Assembly: GCA_017450025.1 (NCBI GenBank)
Contig: JAFSYJ010000040.1
Span: 59,420 to 123,419, forward strand
Direction: 5' to 3'
Length of the DNA: 64,000 bases
DNA from: Clostridia bacterium
Lineage (GTDB): Bacteria > Bacillota > Clostridia > UMGS1883 > UMGS1540
Shown: piece by piece, positions 1 through 9,429 of the stretch
Position numbering within the stretch: the first letter of the stretch is position 1
Layout: every line of letters begins with the position of its first letter
Made by a program: the position numbers and the translations under genes
The notes under the pieces: generated by a model
Database searches by the model: none
The model's input: only the letters and a program-made list of their open reading frames with translations
What the model was told of the DNA's origin: nothing

Positions 1-4
1 AAAA

Positions 5-553
5 TCACCACGGCAGAATTGTATCGCCTTTGACAATATAGGCTTTTTGCGCGAGCGCCGCAAGCGGTGAATCCGAGTAAGAATCCGAATAAAATTCGTC
101 TATGTCACCTTTTACCTCGGCGTTAAATCTTTTAACTTTTTCCTGCCCGTAGCAGTTTTCGCCGTCATATTTACCCGTAAATCTATCAACACGCGACGCC
201 AAAACACGCACTCCCAATTTTTCACATACGGGGCGAAGTAAAAATTCAGGAGAAGCCGATATTATTATATCGCTCTCTTTTTTTTGCGCCAAATACCAAT
301 TTTTAAGGTACTTTTCATGAACTTCCCAAAACTTTTCGACTTCGCGGTCAATATCCTTAACTCCACGGAAAAACACATAAAATCTTTCTTTAAACAGCGT
401 TTTCTTGATTATTTTAAGTGCAAACGGCACAGCCCAGAAAGCCTGATACGGCAGGTATAAAATAAGATTTAAATGCCGTTTTAGGCAAAAAAAGTAAAAA
501 TCCCTTGTGCTGTCGCCGTAATATATTGTTTTGTCAAAATCATATGCATTCAT
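5..553 (-). CDS. HAD-IB family phosphatase, partner of the UbiA-type transferase
   Basis: A 182-aa haloacid-dehalogenase superfamily phosphatase. The nucleophile motif DFDKT sits at residues 5-9 and the acidic motif IV reads YSDSYSDSPLA near residue 160, so a phosphomonoesterase on a small or lipid-linked phosphate is expected. The ATG at 553 is chosen because a GAGGG SD lies just upstream; the longer TTG frame would place that SD inside the gene. It lies 12 nt after the UbiA-family gene. By analogy with actinobacterial decaprenylphosphoryl-pentose synthesis, it may dephosphorylate the 5-phosphoribosyl-polyprenol made by that enzyme. The family call is solid; the substrate is inferred from the neighbour. 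Confidence 0.8.
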   Translation of the reverse strand: MNAYDFDKTIYYGDSTRDFYFFCLKRHLNLILYLPYQAFWAVPFALKIIKKTLFKERFYVFFRGVKDIDREVEKFWEVHEKYLKNWYLAQKKESDIIISASPEFLLRPVCEKLGVRVLASRVDRFTGKYDGENCYGQEKVKRFNAEVKGDIDEFYSDSYSDSPLAALAQKAYIVKGDTILPW

Positions 554-564
554 TACAAATACCC

Positions 565-1398
565 TCAAAAATACAGTATAATGCTTAATGCGGCAAAATA
601 TATCACAGTCAAAAGTACGATGATCTTGTCGTGTACTATGACATCAACCGGGTCCCCGTCGGAATCGCCCTCTGCTATAAGCGCATAACGCATAAAAATC
701 AGCATAACAAGCGGCACGGTCCATATCATCTTGCTGCCGGTCGCCTGCGTGGCCCAAAGCGAATAAAATATTATTGCCATAGTCAAAAACATATACATCA
801 TTTTGTCAAGAAAGTTATAGTTGTAGCTTTTAAGGACTTCGCGCGCTTTATCGCTGCTGCGTTTAAGCTCGTTGCGTCTTTTACCGAGCCCGAGGTAAAA
901 CGACAGCGACATCACCATAAGATACAGCCAGCTTGATATTTCTATGCCCGTAACTGTCGCACCGTAAAAAACCCTGAGCAAAAAGCCCGAAACAAGCAGC
1001 GCAATATCGAGAATGGGTATGTTTTTCCCCTTTAGACTGTAAAAGATATTTATCAGAACATAAAGAGCCAAATATACATAACCGCCGCCTGCAAAATACG
1101 CCAACACAACCGCAATAAAAAATAAACATACGGCAAAGATCAGTGCCGAGCGTTCTTTTATCTCGCCGCTTGCAATAGGGCGAGATTTTTTCTTTTCGTG
1201 GCATCTGTCGTACGGCGCGTCGTGCAAATCATTTAAAACATACACCGACGATGACAAAACCGAAAAAGCAAAAAAAGCAAAAATTGCCTTTCCCAAAAGC
1301 GCTGCGTCACTCAGCCTGCCTGAAAAGAAAAGCGGCGCTATAACAAGAATATTTTTAATGTAATGGTGAACTCTTGCGAGCTTCAGGTATTTTTTCAT
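565..1398 (-). CDS. UbiA-family prenyltransferase, phosphoribosyl-polyprenyl-phosphate synthase type
   Basis: A 277-aa polytopic membrane protein of the UbiA superfamily. The first Asp-rich motif is NDLHDAPYDRCHEKKKSRP and the second region is YSLKGKNIPILDIALLVSG followed by FLLR. This is the signature of the decaprenyl-phosphate phosphoribosyltransferase branch (mycobacterial Rv3806c type), not of menaquinone or heme enzymes. Members transfer 5-phosphoribosyl from PRPP to polyprenyl phosphate at the membrane. A C-terminal GDPVDVIVHD segment also fits that branch. The start overlaps the stop of the upstream transferase gene by 4 nt (ATGA), and a GGAG SD precedes it. A HAD phosphatase follows, as expected for the next step. 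Confidence 0.8.
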   Translation of the reverse strand: MKKYLKLARVHHYIKNILVIAPLFFSGRLSDAALLGKAIFAFFAFSVLSSSVYVLNDLHDAPYDRCHEKKKSRPIASGEIKERSALIFAVCLFFIAVVLAYFAGGGYVYLALYVLINIFYSLKGKNIPILDIALLVSGFLLRVFYGATVTGIEISSWLYLMVMSLSFYLGLGKRRNELKRSSDKAREVLKSYNYNFLDKMMYMFLTMAIIFYSLWATQATGSKMIWTVPLVMLIFMRYALIAEGDSDGDPVDVIVHDKIIVLLTVIYFAALSIILYF

Positions 1399-2795
1399 TT
1401 TAAAGTCTCCTTATGTTTCGGGAAAAATGCACCGGCAGCTATCGGCAAGAACAAATAAGCTGTCGAAAACGCATAACGCGGTTGAATTTCCATAAGGCAC
1501 AGTCCTCCCCATAACGCCATAATAACAAGCGCAATAAGGCAAAATAACTCTTTATTTTCATTTTTGATCACGCCGACGAATGCAAGTATAAAAACGGCCG
1601 TAAAAAATGCACTGCAAAGTGCCAGAGGCATATTTGGCGCAGGCTTTTCGCCCTCTATACCGTTATTTATATATCCCCAATATACGCTGTCAAACGAACT
1701 GCCCGACCATAAAATTCGGGTTTTATCAAACAAGAGCGGCAATATTTTTTCAGGACTTTCAGTGAGGCGCTTTGTTATTCTTTCACGCACGATCAAGTTG
1801 ATTTTTTCCTTGTCGCCCTTTGCTTCTTCATACACTCCGTGGTCTTCTGCCGAGTACATTCCGTGAGTTTCAAAATTAGAGCCTACCAAAAGATAAACAG
1901 TATAAGGCTCCGCTCCGTCAGTCAGCCGGTACTGCGTCGCACCGCTAAAGTAAAGCAAATACGAAACCGCGTTATTCAAAATAATAAACGCGCCTAAAAC
2001 AGCCAGAGCAGATATTATCTTGCGCCCTTTTGCAAAAACAATTAAAATCCCCACAATGTAGCCTGCAAGGTAAAACGGCGCAACATTCCTGTAAAGCGTT
2101 CCCAAGCATAAAATAAGCCCCGAAATAACGCAGTATACAAACGATTTTTTCCGTTTCTCCGCCTTATAAGCCTTTACAATATAGTATACGGATAGCGACA
2201 GAAAAAATATGGCAAAATTTTCTGTTGTGCAGACATTTGAATAAAAAATATCAGCAGGAAATAAAGCTAAAAGCCCGGCGCACAAAATCGAGCCTTTTTT
2301 GCCGAAAATTTCTTTGCCGATAAGAGCCATAACAAAAATAGCCGCAGTTTTGAAAATTACATTAAACACCTTTATAACTGTAATGCTCTGCCCAAAAACG
2401 CCCATAAGCGCTCCTGCGGTTATGCTGTAAAATGTAATATGCGGAAAACGATGAAAATAACTCCCCTGCGAAAATGCCGAAAAGTCGCCGTTTGCGACGC
2501 CCTTTGCCGCGCCTATCATAACGGCATAATCGCTGACAGGCTCACACGGCACCAAAAGCACCTCTGCAAGCCTCAAAGCACACCCCACAAACACTGTAAT
2601 CCCAATCACAATGCGGTAAGTTTTGTCATTTATTTCCCCTGTACGGTTTATGATAAAAAGACATGCCGCCAGCACAATGTAAAACGCCAAAAAAAGCAAA
2701 GGAGCAGGCTTTTTCATAAAAAACAGATTTATCCCAGCAAGCGTGGCGCAAAAAGCTATAAAAATAATATTAAATATTTTGCGTAAAACCGTCAT
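1395..2795 (-). CDS. GT39/ArnT-like membrane glycosyltransferase
   Basis: A 466-aa integral membrane protein with about 11-12 hydrophobic segments. Its topology is that of the PMT/ArnT (GT39, GT-C fold) transferases, which use polyprenyl-phosphate sugars as donors outside the membrane. An early extracytoplasmic loop carries EPVSDYAVM, a likely site for the catalytic Asp of the fold, and a soluble stretch lies around residues 290-370. It sits between an LtaS-like gene and the polyprenyl-pentose synthase gene, so a role attaching a lipid-carried pentose to an envelope polymer is plausible. No sequence feature fixes donor or acceptor. Other polytopic families cannot be fully excluded. Confidence 0.65.
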   Translation of the reverse strand: MTVLRKIFNIIFIAFCATLAGINLFFMKKPAPLLFLAFYIVLAACLFIINRTGEINDKTYRIVIGITVFVGCALRLAEVLLVPCEPVSDYAVMIGAAKGVANGDFSAFSQGSYFHRFPHITFYSITAGALMGVFGQSITVIKVFNVIFKTAAIFVMALIGKEIFGKKGSILCAGLLALFPADIFYSNVCTTENFAIFFLSLSVYYIVKAYKAEKRKKSFVYCVISGLILCLGTLYRNVAPFYLAGYIVGILIVFAKGRKIISALAVLGAFIILNNAVSYLLYFSGATQYRLTDGAEPYTVYLLVGSNFETHGMYSAEDHGVYEEAKGDKEKINLIVRERITKRLTESPEKILPLLFDKTRILWSGSSFDSVYWGYINNGIEGEKPAPNMPLALCSAFFTAVFILAFVGVIKNENKELFCLIALVIMALWGGLCLMEIQPRYAFSTAYLFLPIAAGAFFPKHKETLK

Positions 2796-2798
2796 ATT

Positions 2799-4676
2799 TT
2801 AATCCTTACTGTAATCGCTTCCGCTGATTACATCATACTGAATATACTTGTAATCATTTGTGATATCGTCGTCTTTGCGTTCTATATATTCCCCTGCAGC
2901 GTCTGTCGAAAGCGAGTGCTGATATACAGAGTGAATGTCAAAGCAATGATTGTAGAATGCCAAATTCCACGGCACTTTTTTAACTCCGGCGTAGCGTAGT
3001 GCGCTCACTCCGAGATACGCCGAGCTTACGCGTGCAGGCGTCTCGACGCCTGAGATATCAAAATTTGCCCAAATAAGATACGGCGTTTCGTATATCTGTG
3101 GGTTTTCCGCCAGATTATCGCTCTTTAAAAATCCAGTATCGTAAAATGTACTGCTGTTTTCGCCGAGAAAAGGCAAATGGTCGCCGTAAATCACAATGAT
3201 CGTCGGTTCGGAAACAACAGAAAAATACTGTGTTAGCTCATAAAATGACTTGTCAATATCATAGATGCCCTGAACAGCATCTCTCAAGCCGACTTTATCG
3301 TCTTCGGATACGGCTTCGGAATTGACATCTATATCGTATACATCATAACGCTTGTTCAGATAGTTACCGTGATTTTGCATAGTAATAGCATATACAAAAA
3401 GCGGGTTGTCCTTGTTTGCTTCGTATTGTTTGATAATTTGGCGCGTCATTTCCATATCGGAAATATATGTACCCTTGCGTTCGGGATTTTCCATATCGCG
3501 GCTGCCGTAAAATTCGTCAAATCCCATAAACGAATATGCCTGCGCACGGTTGTAAAAGTACTTGTCGTATGTATGCAGCGCAACCGTTTTGTATCCGTTG
3601 TCCTTAAACACGCGCGGCAAAGCGGTAATATCCCTGTGGATATATTGCGTATACGGATATGTTCCGGCCTTTAAAAAGCTTGCGGAACTGCCCGTCAAAA
3701 ATTCAAACTCGGGTACGCAGGTATTGCAGCCGAACACGGGAGACACCATATACCCCGAAGGATAAGTGCGCGACAGCCTGTGTATTTTTGCCATAGGGTC
3801 TCCCGAAAGCGTTATGTTTTCCATACGCGTAGGGTCCCAAAAGCTCTCGCTCTGTATAGCGATAACATTTGCGTTTTGTGCTAATGCCCCCGTTTTAAAT
3901 TCGCGTTGAACATCTGGATATTTTTTCTTGATTTCAGCAATTTTGTCTTTAGAATAGCCTTGCGGCTTTTCAACAACAAGGTCGCGCAAATGTGGCACAA
4001 AGGTAAGAATAAGGCCGTTTGTTTTGTAGTCGGAAATCGTGTAATAACCCGAAAGCTTTACACCTGCCGGCTCAAGAATATTTTTGCGGACAAACTCGCT
4101 GTAACCTATCGAACATAACATCACCGCAAAGCAAACAATGGAGAGAGCAAAAGTGATTATCCTGTAATTCCATGTTTTTTTTGCTTTTGATGAACATTTT
4201 ATTTCAAAAAAAGTATATAAAACAAGATGTAATATTAGAACGCCGAATGAAATAAATATAATAGCCTTCCACGGTATTTTAATAAAACTTACGAGGTCTG
4301 ATACTTCAGTAGTCAAAATCATATCGGCAGGCAGTATCGGGTCACCTGTTATCCTTATTGCGATAAGGGTTGCCATACCGAAAACAAATAAAGCAATGTT
4401 TACAAAATAGATGCCTATGAGCCTTTTTACAAAAATCTTTGAAAAAAACCAATTAACCGACAGAATAAAAATATAAGTGATAGCGTATTTTGCAAGCGCG
4501 CTCAAAACGCCAAGCTCAAAATAAGAAACAAAATAGTCGGCGCGCAGGACTTCAAGCATAATTATTGTCATAAGCGGAGAAAGAAGAAAAAGCAAAAGCT
4601 CTTTCCCCTGCTTTTTTTTGGTAATCGTTTCAAGTTTTTCTTCATGCAATTTGTTTATTACAACGGTGTTTTCCAT
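2799..4676 (-). CDS. LtaS-family sulfatase (polyglycerol-phosphate synthase-like)
   Basis: A 625-aa LTA synthase family protein: about five N-terminal membrane segments (roughly residues 30-215), then an extracellular sulfatase-fold domain. The nucleophile Thr is expected in FGCNTCVPEFEFLTG, and metal-binding residues in IQSESFWDP and YGDHLPFLG. These enzymes polymerise glycerol phosphate from phosphatidylglycerol or transfer it to glycolipids. The start ATG at 4676 has AAAGGAG nine bases upstream. A longer in-frame start at 4715 lies upstream of the predicted transcription start and was rejected. It is the first gene of a four-gene minus-strand operon. Whether it is a primary synthase, a primase or a transferase for another polymer cannot be told from sequence. 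Confidence 0.85.
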   Translation of the reverse strand: MENTVVINKLHEEKLETITKKKQGKELLLFLLSPLMTIIMLEVLRADYFVSYFELGVLSALAKYAITYIFILSVNWFFSKIFVKRLIGIYFVNIALFVFGMATLIAIRITGDPILPADMILTTEVSDLVSFIKIPWKAIIFISFGVLILHLVLYTFFEIKCSSKAKKTWNYRIITFALSIVCFAVMLCSIGYSEFVRKNILEPAGVKLSGYYTISDYKTNGLILTFVPHLRDLVVEKPQGYSKDKIAEIKKKYPDVQREFKTGALAQNANVIAIQSESFWDPTRMENITLSGDPMAKIHRLSRTYPSGYMVSPVFGCNTCVPEFEFLTGSSASFLKAGTYPYTQYIHRDITALPRVFKDNGYKTVALHTYDKYFYNRAQAYSFMGFDEFYGSRDMENPERKGTYISDMEMTRQIIKQYEANKDNPLFVYAITMQNHGNYLNKRYDVYDIDVNSEAVSEDDKVGLRDAVQGIYDIDKSFYELTQYFSVVSEPTIIVIYGDHLPFLGENSSTFYDTGFLKSDNLAENPQIYETPYLIWANFDISGVETPARVSSAYLGVSALRYAGVKKVPWNLAFYNHCFDIHSVYQHSLSTDAAGEYIERKDDDITNDYKYIQYDVISGSDYSKD

Positions 4677-4705
4677 TCTATCATGCTCCTTTGAAAGATA
4701 GAAAA

Positions 4706-4734
4706 ATTTTATCATATTTTAAAAAGAAAGTCAA
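4706..4734 (-). promoter_or_regulatory. Sigma-A promoter of the LtaS-like operon
   Basis: On the minus strand, TTGACT (-35, 4729-4734) and TAAAAT (-10, 4706-4711) are separated by 17 bp. Transcription would begin near 4699, which supports the downstream ATG at 4676 as the start. Confidence 0.75.
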
Positions 4735-4750
4735 ATATTTTGGCATATAT

Positions 4751-4795
4751 AAAGCCACCAATAACACAAAATACTTTTTGCTGTATGGTAGCTTT
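4751..4795 (-). terminator. Possible weak terminator of the tgt operon
   Basis: Ten-base arms (4751-4760 and 4786-4795, one G-U pair on the minus strand) flank a 25-nt loop just after the tgt stop. The U-tract is poor, so this is only a candidate transcription end. Confidence 0.35.
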
Positions 4796-4806
4796 ATCAA
4801 TCTTTA

Positions 4807-5937
4807 CTAAACTCTTCCTTCAAATCTTTCGCCCATTTCGTCACAAAAGGCGTCAAAGCGTTTTTCTACTATTGCCTTTCTGATCTCCGCCATGAGATTG
4901 TTGTAAAAATACAAATTATGCAAAACCGCAAGCCTCATTGCAAGCATTTCGCCGGCCTTGAAAAGATGCCTTATGTACGCTCTTGAATAATTTTGGCAGG
5001 CAGGACAGCCGCAACCATGTTCAATAGGAGCGGGGTCTTTGGCAAACTTGGCGTTATTGAGATTTAAAACGCCGTTATGCGTAAAGAGATTTGCGTGGCG
5101 CGCATTACGGCTTGCTATTACGCAGTCAAAAAAGTCAACGCCGCGCCGTACTGCCTCAAGAATGTTACGGGGCGTTCCCACACCCATTAAATACCTTGGT
5201 CGGTCGTCGGGCATATAAGGCTCGACAGCGTCGATTATACGGTACATTTCCTCGTGACTTTCGCCTACCGCAAGTCCGCCTATGGCATATCCGGGCAAAT
5301 CGAGCTTTGCAATTTCGCGCATATGATTTATGCGTAGATCCTCGTGAGTTCCTCCCTGATTTATGCCGAATAATATTTGATTTTTGTTTATTGTACTCTC
5401 ACGGCTGTTAAGCGTGTCAAGCGCTTCTTTACAGCGGTACAGCCACCGCGTTGTGCGCTCGACGGATTTTTTGGTATAATCATACGGCGCGGGATTTTCA
5501 ATACACTCGTCAAACGCCATTGCGATAGTAGAGCCGAGATTTGACTGTATCTTCATACTCTCCTCCGGCCCCATAAATATCCGCCTGCCGTCAACATGTG
5601 AATTAAAATATACGCCTTCTTCTTTTATCTTGCGGAGCTGCGCCAGCGAAAATACCTGAAACCCTCCGCTGTCAGTAAGGATAGGTCCGTTCCAATTTAT
5701 AAATTTGTGTAAGCCGCCCATTTCATAAACAAGGTCGTCTCCTGGACGGATATGCAAATGATATGTGTTCGACAGTTCCATTTGACAGCCCACATTTTTC
5801 AAATCGAGCGCAGACACAGCGCCTTTTATTGCTCCTTGAGTGCCGACATTCATAAACACAGGCGTCTGAACAGTTCCATGGACTGTTTCAAACACTCCCC
5901 TGCGTGCTTTGTTGTCCTTGCAAATTACTTTGAACAT
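4807..5937 (-). CDS. tgt: tRNA-guanine (queuine/preQ1) transglycosylase
   Basis: A 376-aa enzyme that exchanges guanine-34 for preQ1 in tRNAs with GUN anticodons, in queuosine synthesis. The TDSGGFQVFSL motif at 88-98 contains the base-recognition Asp89, the likely nucleophile is Asp271 in DFFDCV, and the zinc site is built from Cys309, Cys311, Cys314 and a downstream His. Length is normal for the bacterial family. The start has GGGAG eleven bases upstream. It is the last gene of the rpsO-pnp-M16-glyS-coaX-tgt run. The next enzyme of the pathway, QueA, is about 25 kb away in this window. Confidence 0.97.
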   Translation of the reverse strand: MFKVICKDNKARRGVFETVHGTVQTPVFMNVGTQGAIKGAVSALDLKNVGCQMELSNTYHLHIRPGDDLVYEMGGLHKFINWNGPILTDSGGFQVFSLAQLRKIKEEGVYFNSHVDGRRIFMGPEESMKIQSNLGSTIAMAFDECIENPAPYDYTKKSVERTTRWLYRCKEALDTLNSRESTINKNQILFGINQGGTHEDLRINHMREIAKLDLPGYAIGGLAVGESHEEMYRIIDAVEPYMPDDRPRYLMGVGTPRNILEAVRRGVDFFDCVIASRNARHANLFTHNGVLNLNNAKFAKDPAPIEHGCGCPACQNYSRAYIRHLFKAGEMLAMRLAVLHNLYFYNNLMAEIRKAIVEKRFDAFCDEMGERFEGRV

Positions 5938-5976
5938 ATAAAATCTCCCGAAAGATATAGGAATAAACCAAATAGC

Positions 5977-6747
5977 TTACTTAAAAATATCGTTATATAT
6001 CATTTTGAGTCCTTCAAGCGTCAAGTCCATATTAACATCGCAAAAAATACCGGTCGCCTGCGAAATCATATTTGCGAGTCCGCCCGTTGCAATTATTTTT
6101 GCGTCAGGCTCGCCCATTTCTTCGCGCATTTTGGAGGCAAGGTAATTTACCTGACCGACATATCCGTGGAACACACCCGACTGCATAGATTCTACGGTGT
6201 TTTTGCCTATTACATTGTCTGTTGCCAAGATTTCAACCTGCGGCAGTTTTGATGTTTTGGTGAATAAAGCGTCAACACTTATCTTAATACCGGGACATAT
6301 AGCGCCGCCCAAATATTCACCGTCACGGTTTATTGCACAAAAGGTAGTCGCCGTGCCGAAATCCACGATAACGATGGGCGTTCCGTAGATTTTTTTAGCG
6401 GCATACGCGTTTACAATTCTGTCAGCGCCGAGTTCCTTGGGGTTGTCTATCAATATGTTCATACCGAGAGGCGAAGTGCTTTTTATAACAACAGGCTCTA
6501 TACCAATGTATTTGTAAACTGCTCTTTCAAGCGAATACATGACCTGCGGCACAACCGATGCGATAACCACCGCCGATATGTCCGACGGCTTGATGTCTCT
6601 GCTCTGTAAAAAGCTCAAAAACATAATCCCGTACTCGTCGCGTGCTCTTTCACGAACAGTCGAAAGGCGAAAATGCGCGATGATTTTTTCATCTTTATAT
6701 ACACCTATTGTGATATTTGTATTACCGACATCTATCGTTAATAACAT
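5977..6747 (-). CDS. coaX: Type III pantothenate kinase
   Basis: A 256-aa cytoplasmic kinase for the first step of coenzyme A synthesis (pantothenate to 4'-phosphopantothenate). It has the ASKHA-fold phosphate loop DVGNTNITIG at 6-15, the pantothenate-site segment GADRIVNA near residue 106, and DFGTATTF near residue 128. Type III enzymes are not feedback-inhibited by CoA. It follows glyS by 3 nt with a GAGGA SD, so the two are probably co-transcribed. CoaBC is also encoded in this window, near 57 kb. Confidence 0.96.
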   Translation of the reverse strand: MLLTIDVGNTNITIGVYKDEKIIAHFRLSTVRERARDEYGIMFLSFLQSRDIKPSDISAVVIASVVPQVMYSLERAVYKYIGIEPVVIKSTSPLGMNILIDNPKELGADRIVNAYAAKKIYGTPIVIVDFGTATTFCAINRDGEYLGGAICPGIKISVDALFTKTSKLPQVEILATDNVIGKNTVESMQSGVFHGYVGQVNYLASKMREEMGEPDAKIIATGGLANMISQATGIFCDVNMDLTLEGLKMIYNDIFK

Positions 6748-6750
6748 AGC

Positions 6751-8142
6751 TTAATCCTCAAAATATTTATCAAACCATAAGCAAAGCTCATCTATTTTAA
6801 TGCGCTCCTGCTCCATTGTGTCGCGGTGACGGATAGTAACGCTGTTGTCCTCAAGGCTGTCAAAGTCATAAGTTATGCAAAGCGGCGTTCCGATTTCGTC
6901 CTGACGGCGGTAACGCTTACCTATGCTGCCTGCCTCGTCATACTCACATAAGTATTTTTTAGACAGCATATTAAATACTTCTCCTGCCTGCTCGCCGAGC
7001 TTTTTGGAAAGCGGCAAAACAGCAGCCTTTATGGGCGCAATAGACTTGTGCAGATGAAGCACTACTCTCGTATCGCCCTCGCCGACTTCTTCCTCATCAT
7101 AAGCGTCAACCAGGAACGCCAGCGCAACTCTGTCAGCTCCGAGCGACGGCTCTATGCAGTACGGGATATACTTTTCATTCGTAACGGGATCCATATATTC
7201 CATACTTTCGCCTGAAAATTCAGAGTGCTGCTTGAGGTCAAAATCTGTTCTGTCAGCTATGCCCCAAAGCTCTCCCCAACCGAATGGGAACAAGAATTCT
7301 ATATCAGTTGTCGCATTTGAATAGTGCGACAGTTCCTCTTTGCTATGGTCACGCAGCTTGAGGTTTTCTTCTTTTATACCGTGCTCCAAAAGAAAGTTCT
7401 TGCAATAATCCTTCCAATAAGCAAACCACTTTAAATCCTCGCCCGGTTTGCAGAAAAATTCAAGCTCCATCTGCTCAAATTCTCTTATTCTGAATATAAA
7501 GTTACCGGGTGTGATCTCGTTTCTGAATGATTTACCGACTTGACCTATACCAAACGGTATTTTTTTACGGGTAGTTCTCTGCACATTTTTAAAGTTAACA
7601 AATATACCCTGTGCAGTTTCAGGTCTTAAATAAATTTGAGACGCACTGTCCTCGGTTACGCCCTGGAATGTTTTAAACATAAGATTGAATTTGCGTATAT
7701 CTGTAAAATTGTGCTTTCCGCAGGAAGGACACTTTATATCGTTTTCCTCAATAAAAGCGACCATTTTTTCATCGCTCCAGCCGTCTACTGTCTGACTTTC
7801 GCCCTTTTCTGCAAGATAATCTTCAATAAGCTTGTCGGCGCGGTAACGCGCTTTGCACTCCTTGCAGTCAAGAAGCGGGTCGCTGAATCCGCCGATATGT
7901 CCCGATGCTTCCCATGTACGCGGATTCATCAAAATTGCGGCGTCAAGTCCTACATTGTACGGTGACTCCTGCACAAATTTTTTCCACCAGCGTCTTTTTA
8001 TGTTATTTTTAAACTCAACGCCGAGCGGACCGTAATCCCAAGCATTTGCCAGACCTCCGTATATCTGAGAGCCCGGGTAAACATATCCTCTGCCCTTGCA
8101 CAATGCCACAATTTTGTCCATTGTTTTTTCGCTGTTTTTCAT
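6751..8142 (-). CDS. glyS: Glycyl-tRNA synthetase, alpha2 (single-chain) type
   Basis: A 463-aa class II aminoacyl-tRNA synthetase of the dimeric type. The N-terminal [20 protein letters not shown] segment, the motif 2 region ([21 protein letters not shown]) and the C-terminal anticodon-binding domain are all present. A CxxC pair with a second CPSC ([16 protein letters not shown]) forms an apparent zinc-binding insertion. The ATG at 8142 is preferred over 8151 because GAAAGGA lies nine bases before it but directly abuts the upstream ATG. It is preceded by an M16 peptidase gene with a 14-nt gap. Confidence 0.97.
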   Translation of the reverse strand: MKNSEKTMDKIVALCKGRGYVYPGSQIYGGLANAWDYGPLGVEFKNNIKRRWWKKFVQESPYNVGLDAAILMNPRTWEASGHIGGFSDPLLDCKECKARYRADKLIEDYLAEKGESQTVDGWSDEKMVAFIEENDIKCPSCGKHNFTDIRKFNLMFKTFQGVTEDSASQIYLRPETAQGIFVNFKNVQRTTRKKIPFGIGQVGKSFRNEITPGNFIFRIREFEQMELEFFCKPGEDLKWFAYWKDYCKNFLLEHGIKEENLKLRDHSKEELSHYSNATTDIEFLFPFGWGELWGIADRTDFDLKQHSEFSGESMEYMDPVTNEKYIPYCIEPSLGADRVALAFLVDAYDEEEVGEGDTRVVLHLHKSIAPIKAAVLPLSKKLGEQAGEVFNMLSKKYLCEYDEAGSIGKRYRRQDEIGTPLCITYDFDSLEDNSVTIRHRDTMEQERIKIDELCLWFDKYFED

Positions 8143-8156
8143 ATCAATCATTCCTT

Positions 8157-9383
8157 TCAGAAATCTGTATTCGTAACTATGCCGACAGCCATTTTGCCCG
8201 AAAAGATCTTATCGACCAGACTGTCAATTTTGTCCGTATCAACCGCATCAATGCCTGCTAAAATTTCCTCAGGCGTTTTGATTTTTTTGTTTAGTACCGC
8301 CCTTTTGCCAAGTGCGTTCATACGCTGTTCTATGCTTTCAAGGCTCATAATATAGCTTCCGCGGAGCTGTCCCTTTCCCCATAAAAGCTCTTTTTGACTT
8401 ATCCCGTCGCGCTTTAAAGCCATGATTTCATTTAAAATAATATCCTGTACGGGCTTTAAGTTTTCATTGGACAAAGCGGCGTAAATATAAAATAGTCCCG
8501 CGTTTGAGCATCTCTCTGGCGAGGAATATATTGAATAAGCCAAGCCCTTTTCCTCACGCACCTTACGGAACAAGCGCGAACTCATTGTAGCGCCAAACAC
8601 ATTTGAAAGTACGGCTTCCGCATAAATATCGTTTGTATCGCCCTGCGGAGTCTCAAACGCAATCGCCAAATGCGTCTGTTCAATATCTTTTTTTCGCGTT
8701 ATATAATCGCCCGCAAATTCAGGCTTTGAATATTCTGCGTATGACCTTCCGCCTGTCCTGATATTTTTAAAATACTTTTCTATACTTTTTGTAAGCTTTT
8801 CTTCGTCAAAGTTGCCTGCAACGGCAATAACAGTATTTTCCGCAGTATAATACTTTTCTGTAAAAGCCAAAAGCGATTTCCTGTTTATGCTGTTTACATT
8901 TTCCGCCGTGCCCGAAACAGAAAATCCAAGGCTGTCATCTCCCCACGCCGCGACTTCAAGCAAATCAAGCACGACATCTTCGGGAGAATCCTCGTACATG
9001 TTTATTTCTTCGATAATCACCTTGCGTTCCAAATCAATAGCAGCTTCATTAAATACCGAATTTATATATATATCGGATAAAATATCCAGTGCAGTATCGA
9101 TGTGTTCGTCAATCACCTTTGCGTAGTAGCAGGTACATTCACGCGAGGTAAAAGCGTTCAGATATCCGCCGATAAAATCAATCTCTTCCGATATATCCTG
9201 CGACGAGCGCGTCTTTGTGCCTTTAAAGAGCATATGCTCAGCAAAGTGGCTTATTCCGTTATTTTCACGCGTTTCTACTCTGGAACCGACCCCTGCCCAC
9301 ACTCCGACGGAAACGGATTTGACATACGGTATCTTTTCATAAATGATTCTTAAACCGTTTGCAAGTGTTTTTGTAATTATCAT
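8157..9383 (-). CDS. M16 family zinc peptidase (processing-peptidase-like)
   Basis: A 408-aa M16 metallopeptidase. The inverted zinc motif HFAEH is at residues 46-50, with the distal Glu in [11 protein letters not shown] about 75 residues later, followed by an inactive-like C-terminal half. Members usually form clamshell dimers that degrade or process peptides. Homologues sit beside pnp in many Bacillota. The ATG at 9383 is chosen over an upstream TTG at 9392. No strong SD is visible, and an 11-bp hairpin (9394-9418) lies directly before the gene, so expression may be low or coupled. The substrate is unknown. Confidence 0.9.
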   Translation of the reverse strand: MIITKTLANGLRIIYEKIPYVKSVSVGVWAGVGSRVETRENNGISHFAEHMLFKGTKTRSSQDISEEIDFIGGYLNAFTSRECTCYYAKVIDEHIDTALDILSDIYINSVFNEAAIDLERKVIIEEINMYEDSPEDVVLDLLEVAAWGDDSLGFSVSGTAENVNSINRKSLLAFTEKYYTAENTVIAVAGNFDEEKLTKSIEKYFKNIRTGGRSYAEYSKPEFAGDYITRKKDIEQTHLAIAFETPQGDTNDIYAEAVLSNVFGATMSSRLFRKVREEKGLAYSIYSSPERCSNAGLFYIYAALSNENLKPVQDIILNEIMALKRDGISQKELLWGKGQLRGSYIMSLESIEQRMNALGKRAVLNKKIKTPEEILAGIDAVDTDKIDSLVDKIFSGKMAVGIVTNTDF

Positions 9384-9393
9384 AAATCTCAAA

Positions 9394-9418
9394 GTAGGGC
9401 TTGATTCTCAAGCCCTAC
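9394..9418 (-). terminator. Hairpin between pnp and the M16 peptidase gene
   Basis: A perfect 11-bp inverted repeat (9394-9404, 9408-9418) with a 3-nt loop. In the minus-strand transcript it is followed only by a short UUU, so it may be an attenuator or an RNA-stability element and not a full terminator. Confidence 0.5.
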
Positions 9419-9429
9419 CTACCTCATTT

